The notes below the pieces were generated by a model that did no database searches, had not been told where the DNA came from, and saw only the letters and a program-made list of their open reading frames with translations. DNA of 64,000 bases, taken from positions 186,001 to 250,000 of the forward strand of contig NZ_CP107935.1 of the NCBI RefSeq assembly GCF_036038375.1, read 5' to 3'. Shown here in pieces: positions 22,576 through 32,104 of this stretch (within the stretch, counting starts at the first letter, position 1; each line of letters opens with the position of its first letter). The translations under genes and the position numbers were made by a program. Origin of the DNA: Streptomyces sp. NBC_00414. GTDB lineage: Bacteria > Actinomycetota > Actinomycetes > Streptomycetales > Streptomycetaceae.

Positions 22576-23894
22576 GCCGTTTCTGCCTGGACGTCCACCA
22601 CATAAGGGGTCGTGGTGATCCGCAGATCGCGGGCGTACTGCACCCAGACGAAGTAGCGGCCCGGTTCTGGGAAGGTGAAGGCAAAACGCAACGTCGGGGC
22701 GTACGCGTGGACTGTGTCGTCCGGTGGCGGCGCGGTAGTCGTCATCGAACCCAGTTCGTGTGCGTGCCCCAGGAAGCCGCCCTGCCGGTCGCGAACGATC
22801 AGGTGACCGGCCATGCCCAGCCACGGCTGCACCCGGCCGGGCCCGGCTTTGATGGTGATGCTCACCGGCCGGGTCGCGACCGCCTGACGCGGCGTCGTCG
22901 GCAGCCTGGCCGGGGCGGCCATCCGTACGGGAGTGGACTGCCCGGCGACCTCGAACCGGCCGGAAGCCAGCTGACTACCGGCACCGTCCCGCTCGAACTC
23001 GACGGACACCAGGTACGCGCCGGGTTCGGGCACGGCCAGACGTGCCTCCAACCGGCCGGACGCCGTGCGCCGCGGATGCAGGTGTCGGAACGTGGCCCCG
23101 TCGGCCGAGGTCACCACGAGGTGCGCCAGCGCCTGATGATGAGGGACCAGGTCGTCCAGTGGCCGCCCGGTCGCCCCGTCGACCAGCAGGATCCGTAGCG
23201 TGAAGGTTTCACCTGCTACCGGATGCGGGGCGCTCAGGACGATCTTCGATTGGGCGTACGGACGACCGACCGGAACGGTGGCGGCCGTGAGCGGGGTAGT
23301 GCCCGGCATCATCCTCGGCGATACCGCCGCGAGGGTCACTCCGACGACCAGTGCCACCCCGGCGGCGCTGCCGAGGACCACGGCGATCGCGCGAGAGTTC
23401 AGGGCAGCCACACCGAACGCCGTGAACATCAGCACCGCCGCCGCCCCGAAGGCCCAGCTCACCCAGCGCTCCGAGGGTGCTGCCCGGGGCAGCTTCACCT
23501 GGAACGGCAGTTGGGAGAACTCGCCGTCGGCGTGCAACTCCAGCCAGTGCGGTCCCGTCTCGCGGACGGACAGGAGCAGGGGGTATGTCCGTGCCATGTC
23601 CCGGTCGAACCGGACGCTGTCCGCCGCTACGGTCGATGAGTTGTGCGACCGGACCGTCACCTTGATCGGCACGGCCCGCACCGGGGTGTGCGGAATGAGG
23701 TCCACCCGCAGGGGTCCGGGCACCTGCCCGGTGCGTCTGACTGCCAGCGTCACCTCCATACCGGCGATCGTCTGCGCCAGCACGGTGTCCGCATCCGGAG
23801 CGGGCGCATGCGCGATGGCCGACCCTCCACCCGCCACCACCGCGGCCGTCGTCAGCACTGTCAGGAAATCCCTCATGAATAATCGAATTGGCAC
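22572..23894 (-). CDS. Exported membrane protein with FixH/YtkA-like domains
   Basis: This 440-residue protein has a signal peptide (FLTVLTTAAVVAGGGSAIA), a first beta domain to about residue 135, two membrane segments (WVSWAFGAAAVLMFTAFGVA and AVVLGSAAGVALVVGVTLA), and two further beta domains. Histidine-rich spots include PHHQALAHLVV, TFRHLHPRR and FLGHAHELGSM, which could bind copper. The GTG at 23894 has AAGG 8 nt upstream; an ATG at 23876 is an alternative. It is the first gene of a six-gene operon ending with a two-component system. Confidence 0.75.
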   Translation of the reverse strand: MPIRLFMRDFLTVLTTAAVVAGGGSAIAHAPAPDADTVLAQTIAGMEVTLAVRRTGQVPGPLRVDLIPHTPVRAVPIKVTVRSHNSSTVAADSVRFDRDMARTYPLLLSVRETGPHWLELHADGEFSQLPFQVKLPRAAPSERWVSWAFGAAAVLMFTAFGVAALNSRAIAVVLGSAAGVALVVGVTLAAVSPRMMPGTTPLTAATVPVGRPYAQSKIVLSAPHPVAGETFTLRILLVDGATGRPLDDLVPHHQALAHLVVTSADGATFRHLHPRRTASGRLEARLAVPEPGAYLVSVEFERDGAGSQLASGRFEVAGQSTPVRMAAPARLPTTPRQAVATRPVSITIKAGPGRVQPWLGMAGHLIVRDRQGGFLGHAHELGSMTTTAPPPDDTVHAYAPTLRFAFTFPEPGRYFVWVQYARDLRITTTPYVVDVQAETA

Positions 23895-24220
23895 GCCGAA
23901 AACCTTAGGAAATCAAGCAGCCATACGCGTAGAGCGCAGGAACTAACCGGTCTCGTTCCCAGGAACTATCCCGGCTGCAATATGCCGATCATCAAGATGT
24001 GCTGTTCGTCTGCATATGGATAAGTGACAGCTGTGCCAGTGTGAAACCCGTCTGTGGCACGGCGGACAGCAGGCAGCGAGTACCCTTCCGGACGCACTCG
24101 TCAATTGAGGCATTCCCCTCGCCCGGCAACATGCGACCGGGAATCGGCAGACGGACCCTGGCCCCGCCGGTCAGCGGCTGCTCAGCCTCGTGCAGAACCA
24201 AGTACGTGCTCCAGCCAAGC
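23895..24220. other. Promoter region of the FixH-like operon; no gene
   Basis: This stretch is visibly more AT-rich near 23895-24000 than its surroundings and holds no supported gene. It should contain the promoter of the minus-strand operon starting at 23894 and the end of the SGNH hydrolase transcript. Confidence 0.5.
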
Positions 24221-25153
24221 TCACTGTGTCGCCCTCATGGCGCGCAGGATGATCTGCGTCATTCCGCGCTGTCCGCGAGCGTTGGGGTGTACGGGTGCCG
24301 CCGGGCTACCGGGGATCAATGGCTCGATCCATCGTGTGTCCTGGGCTGAGCAGGCGCTGTGCTCCCGGGACTCGGTTTCGGTGTCCACATAGGTGGCGTC
24401 GGCTGTTCGGGCCTGTCGGCGCAGCACCTTGTTGAGCTGGTCCTCCCTCTCCCTCAGGTAGGCGATATCGCCGGGAGCGAGGGGAAGGGCGCGTCCGCAT
24501 CCCGTGCCGCCGGGCGGCAGGATCGCGGGATAGCCGACGATGTAGAGGTGCGCCCTGGGCGCACGCCGCCTGATCTCTCGCATCAGGTCGGACAGTACTG
24601 TTCTCAGCGCTGTCATCCGCTGCTGCGTACTGTCGGTGCCGTCCTTGACGTAGTGCTCTCGACAGGGAGCGTCGACCGGGACGTCCTTGTTGCGCGTGAT
24701 GAGCTTGTACGCCGCTCCTGTGGTGAGGCAGCGGGTCAGCATGCTGCTGAAGCCGATGTCGTTGCCTCCGATACCGACGGTCACGAGCCGGGTTCGACGG
24801 GAAAGCGCGGAGAGCTGTGCGGGATTGCGGCCGTTGTCGGTCGACTGAGGCGAGGTGAAGTCCGCTGTCGTCGCGCCGCTGCAGCTCATGTCGCGGAACA
24901 TGCCCGGTTTGAGCTTGAGCCGGGCGGCGAGCAGCGCCGGGTAGTTGTGGTCGGAGCGGTCGCAGCCGGCGGGTTTGCCGCTCCGAGACGGTATGCGTGG
25001 ACCGGAAGTGTAGGAGTCACCGAGGGCGACGTAAGGGCCTTGCAGGCCACTGTCTCCAGCAGAGTCGCTGTCCTGACGGGTCTCGGCGACGGCGACGGTC
25101 AGGACCATGACGGACAGGAGGATTCCGGTCAGGACGACGCGCAGGTGAGTCAC
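24221..25153 (-). CDS. Secreted SGNH/GDSL-family hydrolase
   Basis: About 310 residues. A signal peptide (VVLTGILLSVMVLTVAVA) precedes an SGNH esterase/lipase domain: block I ALGDSYTSG with the nucleophile Ser, block III GIGGNDIGFS, and block V PVHPNARGQ with the catalytic His. Six or more cysteines are spaced as in Streptomyces SGNH lipases with disulfides (PAGCDRSDHN, DMSCSGATT, TRCLTTG, APCREHY). It would cleave ester bonds outside the cell. It is downstream of a NarL-type two-component system on the same strand after 188 nt. Confidence 0.85.
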   Translation of the reverse strand: MTHLRVVLTGILLSVMVLTVAVAETRQDSDSAGDSGLQGPYVALGDSYTSGPRIPSRSGKPAGCDRSDHNYPALLAARLKLKPGMFRDMSCSGATTADFTSPQSTDNGRNPAQLSALSRRTRLVTVGIGGNDIGFSSMLTRCLTTGAAYKLITRNKDVPVDAPCREHYVKDGTDSTQQRMTALRTVLSDLMREIRRRAPRAHLYIVGYPAILPPGGTGCGRALPLAPGDIAYLREREDQLNKVLRRQARTADATYVDTETESREHSACSAQDTRWIEPLIPGSPAAPVHPNARGQRGMTQIILRAMRATQ

Positions 25154-25341
25154 GATGCTTTTTGTCCCGTCTTCTGGGTGGGCTTGATCGGTCAGAGACA
25201 GGGCGTGCCCGGGTCTGTGAGTGCGGCAGTCCGGACAAGGGAAGGCAGCCCTGTTGCGGCGTGCAGGGGCGGACACGGCGAGGTCTCGGGCGACTTGGCA
25301 GCATCCCTGGGGGCGGCGAAACGCACCGGTCGCCTCGTCTG

Positions 25342-26013
25342 TCACCGCGGCGGTCGCATCAGGCCGGCCTGGTAGGCGAAGGCGACGAGCTGTGCACGAT
25401 CACGGGCGCCCGTCTTGGTTTTGGCCCGCTGGACGTGGGTGCGGACGGTCAGGGGGCTGAGGAAGAGTGCGTCGGCGATCTCGTCGTTGGATTTGCCCTC
25501 TGCGACCACGGCCAGCACCTCGCGCTCTCGCGGAGTAAGGCTGCTGAATCGCTCGGGGGCGGCGTCGACGGAGTTGGGCACGGGCAGGGCGAGGAAGCGG
25601 CTGATCAGTGAGCGGGTGGCGACGGGCGACAGCAGGGCGTCACCGGCGGCGACCGTGCGGATGCCGTCGAGGAAGGCGTCGGCAGTGGTGCTCTTGCCGA
25701 GGAATCCGCTCGCACCCAGGTGCAGCGCCTGGGCGACGTGCTCGTCGGTCTGGAACGTGGTGAGGATGAGGACGCGTGTGTCCTGCAGCTCGCTCCGGTC
25801 GCAGATGGCGGCGGTCGCGGCCAGTCCGTCGGTGCCGGGCATTCGGATGTCCATCAGAACGACGTCCGGGCGGTGGAGGCCGGCCAGCGTGATGGCCTGC
25901 TGCCCCTCGGCGGCCTCGGCGACGACCTCCATGTCGTCACAGGAGTCGATCAGCACCCGGAAGGTTGCTCGCAGCAGGGCCTGGTCGTCGGCAATCAGTA
26001 CGCGGATCGTCAT
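25342..26013 (-). CDS. NarL/FixJ-type response regulator
   Basis: About 223 residues from the ATG at 26013. The receiver domain has the acidic pair in IADDQ, the phosphorylated Asp in DVVLMDIRMPGTDG, and Thr/Lys in LILTTFQ and FLGKSTT. The C-terminal LuxR-type helix-turn-helix reads SLTPREREVLAVVAEGKSND. It lies 16 nt after its kinase gene, so they are a pair; an MMPL transporter lies upstream in the same operon and is a likely target or effector. Confidence 0.9.
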   Translation of the reverse strand: MTIRVLIADDQALLRATFRVLIDSCDDMEVVAEAAEGQQAITLAGLHRPDVVLMDIRMPGTDGLAATAAICDRSELQDTRVLILTTFQTDEHVAQALHLGASGFLGKSTTADAFLDGIRTVAAGDALLSPVATRSLISRFLALPVPNSVDAAPERFSSLTPREREVLAVVAEGKSNDEIADALFLSPLTVRTHVQRAKTKTGARDRAQLVAFAYQAGLMRPPR

Positions 26014-26029
26014 GGGACGTACTCCCTGG

Positions 26030-27193
26030 TCAGGGGCTGATGGGAAGTTCGGCTGTGACGGCGAAGCCGCCTTCCGGGCAACGCCCCGCACGAAGGCTGC
26101 CCCCGGCGGACTGAGCGCGTTCTCGCATGCTGATGAGACCGAAGCCTCCGCCGGGCGCCCGTGGGGGCGTGATCGGACTTCTGTCATTGCTCACGGTGAT
26201 CGTCAACTGTCCCTGGCCGTAGACGAGGTGGACATGTGCCGTGTTCACCGCGGCGTGTTTGGCAACGTTGGTGAGCGCTTCCTGCACTATCCGGAAGGCG
26301 GTCAGGTCCACCCCGGCCGACAGGGCCTTCACGGGGCCTTCGACAGCGATCGTGATGTGCAGTGCAGCGGCGGCGAAGGCGGCGACCAGGTCGGGGAGCC
26401 GGTCGAGTCCAGGTGCGGGGTTCAGTGATTCCTCGGCAGTCTCAGGCCGGCGCAACAGGCCCACGGTTGCCTCAAGTTCGCGCAGCGCCGCCGTGGTCGT
26501 GCCGGTGAGTTCGGTGAGGATGCGGCCGGTCTGTGCGGGACGAGTGGAAAACAGGTGGGCGGCTGTGTTGGCCTGGGCGTTGGCGAGGGCCATGTGGTGG
26601 GCCACTACATCGTGCAGTTCCCGGGCGATACGGACGCGTTCTTCGATGACGCGGCGTTGTGCTTCCTCATGGCGGGTGCGTTCGGCGTCCTCGGCGCGGG
26701 TACGGACGGTGTCCATGTACGCGCGGCGCGCTCGCACGGCCAATCCATGCAGGATGGGCAGCAGGATCCAGAAGGCCAGACTCACTGCCTCGTTCGCCCA
26801 GGGTTCGTCCTCCGCACCCCAGTGCAGGGCGGTGGGCACGAGGACGACAGCAACCAGAAGACCGTGGATACGGATGGCTTGCTGGGAGACCTGGAGGGTC
26901 AGCTCGTACAGGGCGACGATGACCGGGAGCAGCAACAGGGGGCCGAAGCTACTGCCCTGGACACCTGCGACGGCGGTGCCGAGGGTGGTGAGGACGACAA
27001 CGGCGCCGGGGCGCCGGCGGCGCGCCAGCAGGCTCGTACAGGTGACTGCCGCGAGGGCGAAGCCCGGCCACCACAGGGTGTCATCCCCGGCCCGGCGGTA
27101 CTGGTTACTGGTGGCCGCATAGATCAACAGGAGGAAGGCCGCTTCGACCAGGCGGGGATGGCGATCGACACGGCGTCGCAGGCGGGTGACCAT
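26030..27193 (-). CDS. NarL-partner histidine kinase (HisKA_3 type)
   Basis: This 387-residue kinase has four or more membrane segments in residues 12-155, a HisKA_3 domain with the phosphorylated His in ARELHDVVAHHM, and an HATPase domain ending in GGFGLISMRERAQSAGGSL. No large extracellular sensor is visible, as in membrane-sensing kinases that respond to envelope stress. It lies between an MMPL transporter (106 nt upstream) and its response regulator. Confidence 0.9.
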   Translation of the reverse strand: MVTRLRRRVDRHPRLVEAAFLLLIYAATSNQYRRAGDDTLWWPGFALAAVTCTSLLARRRRPGAVVVLTTLGTAVAGVQGSSFGPLLLLPVIVALYELTLQVSQQAIRIHGLLVAVVLVPTALHWGAEDEPWANEAVSLAFWILLPILHGLAVRARRAYMDTVRTRAEDAERTRHEEAQRRVIEERVRIARELHDVVAHHMALANAQANTAAHLFSTRPAQTGRILTELTGTTTAALRELEATVGLLRRPETAEESLNPAPGLDRLPDLVAAFAAAALHITIAVEGPVKALSAGVDLTAFRIVQEALTNVAKHAAVNTAHVHLVYGQGQLTITVSNDRSPITPPRAPGGGFGLISMRERAQSAGGSLRAGRCPEGGFAVTAELPISP

Positions 27194-27299
27194 GGTTTCT
27201 CCGAGCAGTACCGTGACCGCGGGCTGAGGAAGTGGGCAGAGTGGAGGCCGGTCCGGGCCGCTCCGGGACTGAGGTGGAGCGGCCCGGTCGGCACGTGCG

Positions 27300-29552
27300 T
27301 CAGACCGTCACGGAGGCCCGTGGATCGTCGGCGGGCAGATCTTTCGGCGCGGAGACATGCTGGGTGAGTGCTTCGCCCTCGACGTCGACGCGGGGCATCA
27401 GCCGGTCCAGCCTGCGCGGCAGCCACCATGCCCGCTTGCCGAGGAGCGCCAGGACCGCGGGCACGAAGGCCATACGGACGACGAAGGCGTCGAAGAAGAC
27501 GGCACTGGCCAGTCCGAAGCCGACCATCTTGACCAGGGATTCGCCGCCCGTCATGAACCCGCCGAACACCGCCATCATGATCAGCGCTGCTGCCCCCACG
27601 ACCTGGGCGCTGTGCCGGAATCCGGTGACGATGGCCTGGCCGGGCCCTTCTCCGTGGATGTGCGCCTCCCGGATCCGGGATACGAGGAAGACCTGGTAGT
27701 CCATGGCGAGGCCGAAGACGATGCCCACCAGGAAGATGGGCATGGTGCTCATGATCGGGCCGGTTTCGTCGACGCCGAAGAGACCGGCTCCGTGGCCCTG
27801 TTGGAAGACGGTGACGATCGCGCCGAGGGCCGCGCCGACGGACAGCAGGAAGCCGAGCGCGGCCTTGAGCGGCACCAGGATCGAGCGGAAGACCAGGGCC
27901 AGGAGAAGGAAGGCGAGACCGACGACCACCGCGAGGTAGGGAATGAGGGCGTCCTGCATCTTCTGGCCCACGTCGATGTTCAGGGCGGTGGTACCGGTGA
28001 CCTTGAAGTCGGCGCCGGTGGAGGACTCCACCGCACTGCGCTCGCTGCGGATGGTGTGCACCAGGTCCTGCGTCTGCCGGCTGGTGGGTGCGGTTGAGGG
28101 GACAGCGACGATCACCGCTGCGTCTTTGGCCTCGTTGAACCGCGCCGGGGAGACGGAGACGACTCCCTTGGTGCCGGTGAGCTCGTGGGAGACCGCTGTC
28201 ACGGCCGCCTGCGGATCCTTGGCCTCCTTGACGTCGACCACCACGGTCAGCGGGCCGTTGAAGCCCGGGCCGAAGCCCTCGGCGAGCGCGTCGTAGGCGC
28301 GGCGCTCGGTGGTCGCGGTCGACTTGGCCTCATCGCCAGGCATGCCCATCCGCAGGTCCAGCGACGGCACCGCGAGCGCCCCGAGGCCGATCACCGACAG
28401 GAGCAGGACGGGCAGCGGGCGGCGCACCACGAACTGCGCCCAGCGAACACCCCGGGGGGCCTTCGTGGTGGTGCCGGCCGTTCTGATCCTGCCGCCGAGA
28501 CCGAGGATCTTGGTACGGGAGCGGCGTCCGCCCTTGCCGTCACGGCGCGAGAGCACCGCATTCGGCCAGAAGCCCAGGAGTGCCGGCACTGCGGTCAGGG
28601 CGATCAGGACTCCGACCATGACAGCGCCTGCCGAGCCGATACCCATCTTGCTGAGCATCGGGACACCGATGACGGACAGCCCCAGCAAAGCGATGACGAC
28701 GGTGAGTCCGGCGAAAACGACCGCGCTTCCGGCCGTGCCCACGGCCAGGGCCGCCGCCTCCTGCGGCTGGTGTCCCTTGGCCCGCTCCTCCCGGTAGCGC
28801 GAGACCACGAACAGGGAATAGTCGATGCCGACGGCGAGGCCGAGCATCATGGCCAGTTCACCGACCGTCGAGGAGAATCCGAAGGCACTGCTCAACGCGG
28901 TGATTCCGGCCAGGCTGATGCTGACGCCGAGGACGGCGGTGAGCAGGGGGAGGCCGGCGGCCGCGAGTGAGCCGAAGGTGATCAGCAGAACCACTGCGGC
29001 GACGAGCACGCCGAGTACTTCACCCAAGCCCTGCGCGGCTTCGGTCTCCAGCGCGGAGCCGCCGACCTCGACGGTCAGGCCCGCGTCCCGGGCCTGCTCG
29101 ACCGCCTTGGTGAGGTCCGTCTTGCTGGCGTCGGTGAGATCGTCGCCGGCGACCTTGTAGGTGACGGTGGCGTACGCGGTCGACTGGTCCTTGCTGACCG
29201 CGTTCGTGTCGAAGGGGCTGGCCGCGTCGGCGACCTGCGGCCCGTCGGCCACCGCTGTGACGAGTTCACCGATGGCCGACCGGCCGGCGGCGGAGGTGAC
29301 CTGCCGGCCGTGTGTCGCGACGAACACGATGCGGGCCTCCGCACCGTCCGCTTCGGCGCCCGGGAACCGCTCGTTGATCAGGTCGAATGCCTGCTGGGAC
29401 TCGATGCCGGGCAGGGAGGACGAGTCCTGAGTTGCCTCGGATGCGCTGGAAGCCCCGAGGAATGCAGCAGCCAGAACGGCCACCCAGGCCAGCACCACGG
29501 TGCGGCGCCTTCGGAAGGCCCAGCGGCCCACCCGATGCAAGAAAGTCGCCAT
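27300..29552 (-). CDS. MMPL-family RND transporter
   Basis: About 750 residues with the MMPL/RND layout: one membrane segment, a large extracytoplasmic loop, five segments with the GLAVGIDYSLFVVSRYREE motif, a second loop, and five more segments with GLAMDYQVFLVSRIREAH. The two Asp-Tyr pairs are the proton-relay signature. Actinobacterial MMPLs export lipids or drugs. The ATG at 29552 follows GGAG at 9 nt; an upstream start at 29567 is possible. It heads an operon with a two-component system and probably depends on it. Confidence 0.9.
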   Translation of the reverse strand: MATFLHRVGRWAFRRRRTVVLAWVAVLAAAFLGASSASEATQDSSSLPGIESQQAFDLINERFPGAEADGAEARIVFVATHGRQVTSAAGRSAIGELVTAVADGPQVADAASPFDTNAVSKDQSTAYATVTYKVAGDDLTDASKTDLTKAVEQARDAGLTVEVGGSALETEAAQGLGEVLGVLVAAVVLLITFGSLAAAGLPLLTAVLGVSISLAGITALSSAFGFSSTVGELAMMLGLAVGIDYSLFVVSRYREERAKGHQPQEAAALAVGTAGSAVVFAGLTVVIALLGLSVIGVPMLSKMGIGSAGAVMVGVLIALTAVPALLGFWPNAVLSRRDGKGGRRSRTKILGLGGRIRTAGTTTKAPRGVRWAQFVVRRPLPVLLLSVIGLGALAVPSLDLRMGMPGDEAKSTATTERRAYDALAEGFGPGFNGPLTVVVDVKEAKDPQAAVTAVSHELTGTKGVVSVSPARFNEAKDAAVIVAVPSTAPTSRQTQDLVHTIRSERSAVESSTGADFKVTGTTALNIDVGQKMQDALIPYLAVVVGLAFLLLALVFRSILVPLKAALGFLLSVGAALGAIVTVFQQGHGAGLFGVDETGPIMSTMPIFLVGIVFGLAMDYQVFLVSRIREAHIHGEGPGQAIVTGFRHSAQVVGAAALIMMAVFGGFMTGGESLVKMVGFGLASAVFFDAFVVRMAFVPAVLALLGKRAWWLPRRLDRLMPRVDVEGEALTQHVSAPKDLPADDPRASVTV

Positions 29553-29565
29553 GAAAGACATCTCC

Positions 29566-29577
29566 ATATCTGGATAT
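29566..29577. promoter_or_regulatory. Small palindrome in the MMPL leader
   Basis: ATATC-TG-GATAT forms a 12-bp inverted repeat 14 bp upstream of the MMPL start, in an AT-rich patch that is unusual here. It could be an operator for a regulator of the transporter. Confidence 0.4.
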
Positions 29578-29837
29578 CGGGAACGTCATTCACCCTGCCG
29601 GGCCGGCCGTATTTGTGTCGTCGGCCGTATCGACGATCCCCTGTACTCAAAAACAAGTAGGGCTCGGCGGGGGTGTGATATCCCGCCGGTAGTCCTCCCG
29701 CGATGAACAGCAGGAGGCCGCGCAGAACAGGACGGCGGCACACTTGGCGGAGCACGCCATCGGTTCTTTTGAAAGTGCTCGGTGTGTCGGTTACCGCCCG
29801 CCGCCCGCGACAGCGGACCGACGGGCTCGGGCGATCC

Positions 29838-31355
29838 TCAGGAATTGCCGACGGAGCTGTCGGAATACAACGGCAGCAGGACGCGGAACGTGGTGCCCTC
29901 CCCAGGCCGAGAGCACACCTCGACACGGCCTTGGTGAGCACTCACCAGGGAGCGGACGATGGACAGACCGAGTCCGGCACCGCCGGTCTGTGTGCGGCCA
30001 CGTGCGGTGTCGGCACGGTAGAAGCGGTCGAAGACGTGAGTGACCTGTTCGGCTGTCATCCCTGGCCCCTCATCACGGAGTTCGAGGATGGCCCGGTCCT
30101 GCACAGTGCCGACTCCGATGCGTACCGGCGTGCCGGGCGGGGTGTGGGCGATGGCGTTGCCGACGAGGTTGGAGGTGACCTGTCGCAAGCGCGACTCGTC
30201 GCCCAGAACCGGGGCGCCACCGGGCGGGCCGCCGCCCGGGCCGGTCAGGGTGACCGGGCGGTCGGGTGCCATGGCCCGCAGGTCGTGCAGGGCGTCGGCG
30301 GCCAGGGTGCGCAGATCCATGGGAGTCCGACGAAGGGTCAGATGCGCATCAGCGGTGGCGTCTTCGTCGAGCCGGGCGAGCAGCAGCAGTTCCTCGACGA
30401 TGCGGACCAGGCGGGCTGCTTCACGTTCGATGCGGCTCATGGCAGCGTCGACGTCCGCACGCTGCGGCATGCCGCCCATCCGGTACAGCTCGGTGAAGCC
30501 CTTGATCCCGAACAGTGGGGTACGCAGTTCGTGGCTGGCGTCCGCGATGAAGGTACGCATGCGCGCGTTGGTGGCCCCGCGGGCGGCGTCGCCGGCTTCG
30601 ATGCGGTCCAGCATGCCGTTGAGGGCGGCGGACAACCGGCCCAGTTCTGTGCGCAGGGTGGCCGGCTGCGGAACTCGGCTGGACAGGTCCCCGCCCGCGA
30701 TGGCAGCTGCCGTCTTCTCCATGCGCCGCAACGGCCGCAAGCCGGTCCGCACCGCGAACCAGGCGACGACGCCCAATCCGATGAGCACCACCGCGTCGAT
30801 CACCAGCATCCACACGCCCAGGTGCCGGATCGTCGTATGGACCGGGGCCAGGGAACCGGCCACGACGACGCTGCCGCCCTTGGCCGCCTCGACGTCCTGA
30901 CCCGTGGCCAAAGGAGTAGCGATGACCCGCCACTCTTCGCCGTCGCCCTTGGCCGCCACCTGGAAAGGCTGCTGTTCGCGGGCGGCGACCGCCGCTGGGT
31001 CAAGGACGGGAAGACGTGGGGCGCTGTGCGTAGCCGGCCGCAGCGTACGCAGCAGTTGCCCCTCGGAATCGAGGTAGACCACGTAGACGTCGCCCGTCAG
31101 GTCGCGCTCCACTGCCTCACGCAGCTCCGGTGCCGTCTCACCAGGCACGTCTTCCAGGTTCGACAGCCGCGCCGCCGTCGCGGCAGCGGCGCGCAGCCGG
31201 TCTTCCAGCTGGTGCACCAGTTGCCGCTCCAGCAGGGTGACGAGTACGGCGTTGCTGGCCAGCAGGGCGGTGACGACGAGCAACAGCGTGATGGCCACGA
31301 CCCGCCCGCGCAGCGACATCCGGCTGATCGGCCCGCGCATGGAGGCGGTACTCAT
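29838..31355 (-). CDS. OmpR-partner sensor histidine kinase
   Basis: This 505-residue kinase has an N-terminal membrane segment, an extracytoplasmic sensor of about 120 residues, a second membrane segment (LGVWMLVIDAVVLIGLGVVA), a HAMP linker, a HisKA domain with the phosphorylated His in DASHELRTPL, and an HATPase domain ending GGAGLGLSIVRSLV. Its start overlaps the stop of the response regulator gene by four bases. It is the last gene of an ABC-transporter/two-component operon and likely senses an antimicrobial or envelope signal. Confidence 0.92.
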   Translation of the reverse strand: MSTASMRGPISRMSLRGRVVAITLLLVVTALLASNAVLVTLLERQLVHQLEDRLRAAAATAARLSNLEDVPGETAPELREAVERDLTGDVYVVYLDSEGQLLRTLRPATHSAPRLPVLDPAAVAAREQQPFQVAAKGDGEEWRVIATPLATGQDVEAAKGGSVVVAGSLAPVHTTIRHLGVWMLVIDAVVLIGLGVVAWFAVRTGLRPLRRMEKTAAAIAGGDLSSRVPQPATLRTELGRLSAALNGMLDRIEAGDAARGATNARMRTFIADASHELRTPLFGIKGFTELYRMGGMPQRADVDAAMSRIEREAARLVRIVEELLLLARLDEDATADAHLTLRRTPMDLRTLAADALHDLRAMAPDRPVTLTGPGGGPPGGAPVLGDESRLRQVTSNLVGNAIAHTPPGTPVRIGVGTVQDRAILELRDEGPGMTAEQVTHVFDRFYRADTARGRTQTGGAGLGLSIVRSLVSAHQGRVEVCSRPGEGTTFRVLLPLYSDSSVGNS

Positions 31356-32056
31356 GCGCGGGACCTGCGCAGAACGTAGCCGGTCCCCCGCACCGTGTGG
31401 ATCAGCTTCGGTTCTGCGATGTCGATCTTGCGGCGCAGGTAGCTGATGTAGGACGCAACGATGGAGTCGTCACCGTCGAAGTCGTAGTGCCAGACCTGGT
31501 CCAGAAGCTGATGCCTGGACAGGACCTGGCCGGCGTTCTCCATCAGCACGCGCAGCAGACTGAACTCGGTCGGAGACAATTGCACCGGCCGTCCGCCGCG
31601 GGTCACCTGGTGGCTGTCGGGATCGAGCTCCAGGTCGTCCACCACCAGGAGCCCATCGGGCCGACGGCCGCTGGTTCGGCGCAGCACGGCCTGGATGCGC
31701 AGGACGAGTTCCTCAAGGTTGAAGGGCTTGGTGACGTAGTCGTCCCCGCCTGCCCGCAGACCGCTGATGCGGTCCTCCGCCGCGTCCCGGGCGGTCAGAA
31801 AGAGAATCGGCGGCTGCCCGATTCCTCGATCGGAGGGGTCTTCACGCAGACGACGTGCCACCTCGAAGCCGTCGAGGTCGGGCAACATCACATCCAGGAC
31901 GATCAGGTCGGGTCGGTCGTCGCGGACCGCTTCCAGGGCCTGGCCGCCCGTCTGGACCGGAGTCACCTCGAAGCCGGCCAGCCGCAAGCTGGCGGACAGC
32001 AGCTCACACAGCGTGGGCTCGTCCTCGACCAGCAGCAGTCGTTGTGTCGTCGCCAT
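31352..32056 (-). CDS. OmpR-family response regulator
   Basis: About 234 residues. The receiver domain shows VEDEP, the phosphorylated Asp in DLIVLDVMLPDLDG and the FLTAR/YVTKPF switch residues; the C-terminal winged helix carries LSPTEFSLLRVLMENAGQVL and VRGTGYVLR. The ATG at 32056 gives the typical MATTQRLLLVEDE start. It is 48 nt after the ABC permease gene and is overlapped by its kinase gene. Confidence 0.92.
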   Translation of the reverse strand: MATTQRLLLVEDEPTLCELLSASLRLAGFEVTPVQTGGQALEAVRDDRPDLIVLDVMLPDLDGFEVARRLREDPSDRGIGQPPILFLTARDAAEDRISGLRAGGDDYVTKPFNLEELVLRIQAVLRRTSGRRPDGLLVVDDLELDPDSHQVTRGGRPVQLSPTEFSLLRVLMENAGQVLSRHQLLDQVWHYDFDGDDSIVASYISYLRRKIDIAEPKLIHTVRGTGYVLRRSRA

Positions 32057-32104
32057 GGCACCTGTCCTCGACCGATGATCTTCCGTCTTCACTGTCCCGC
32101 CCCG

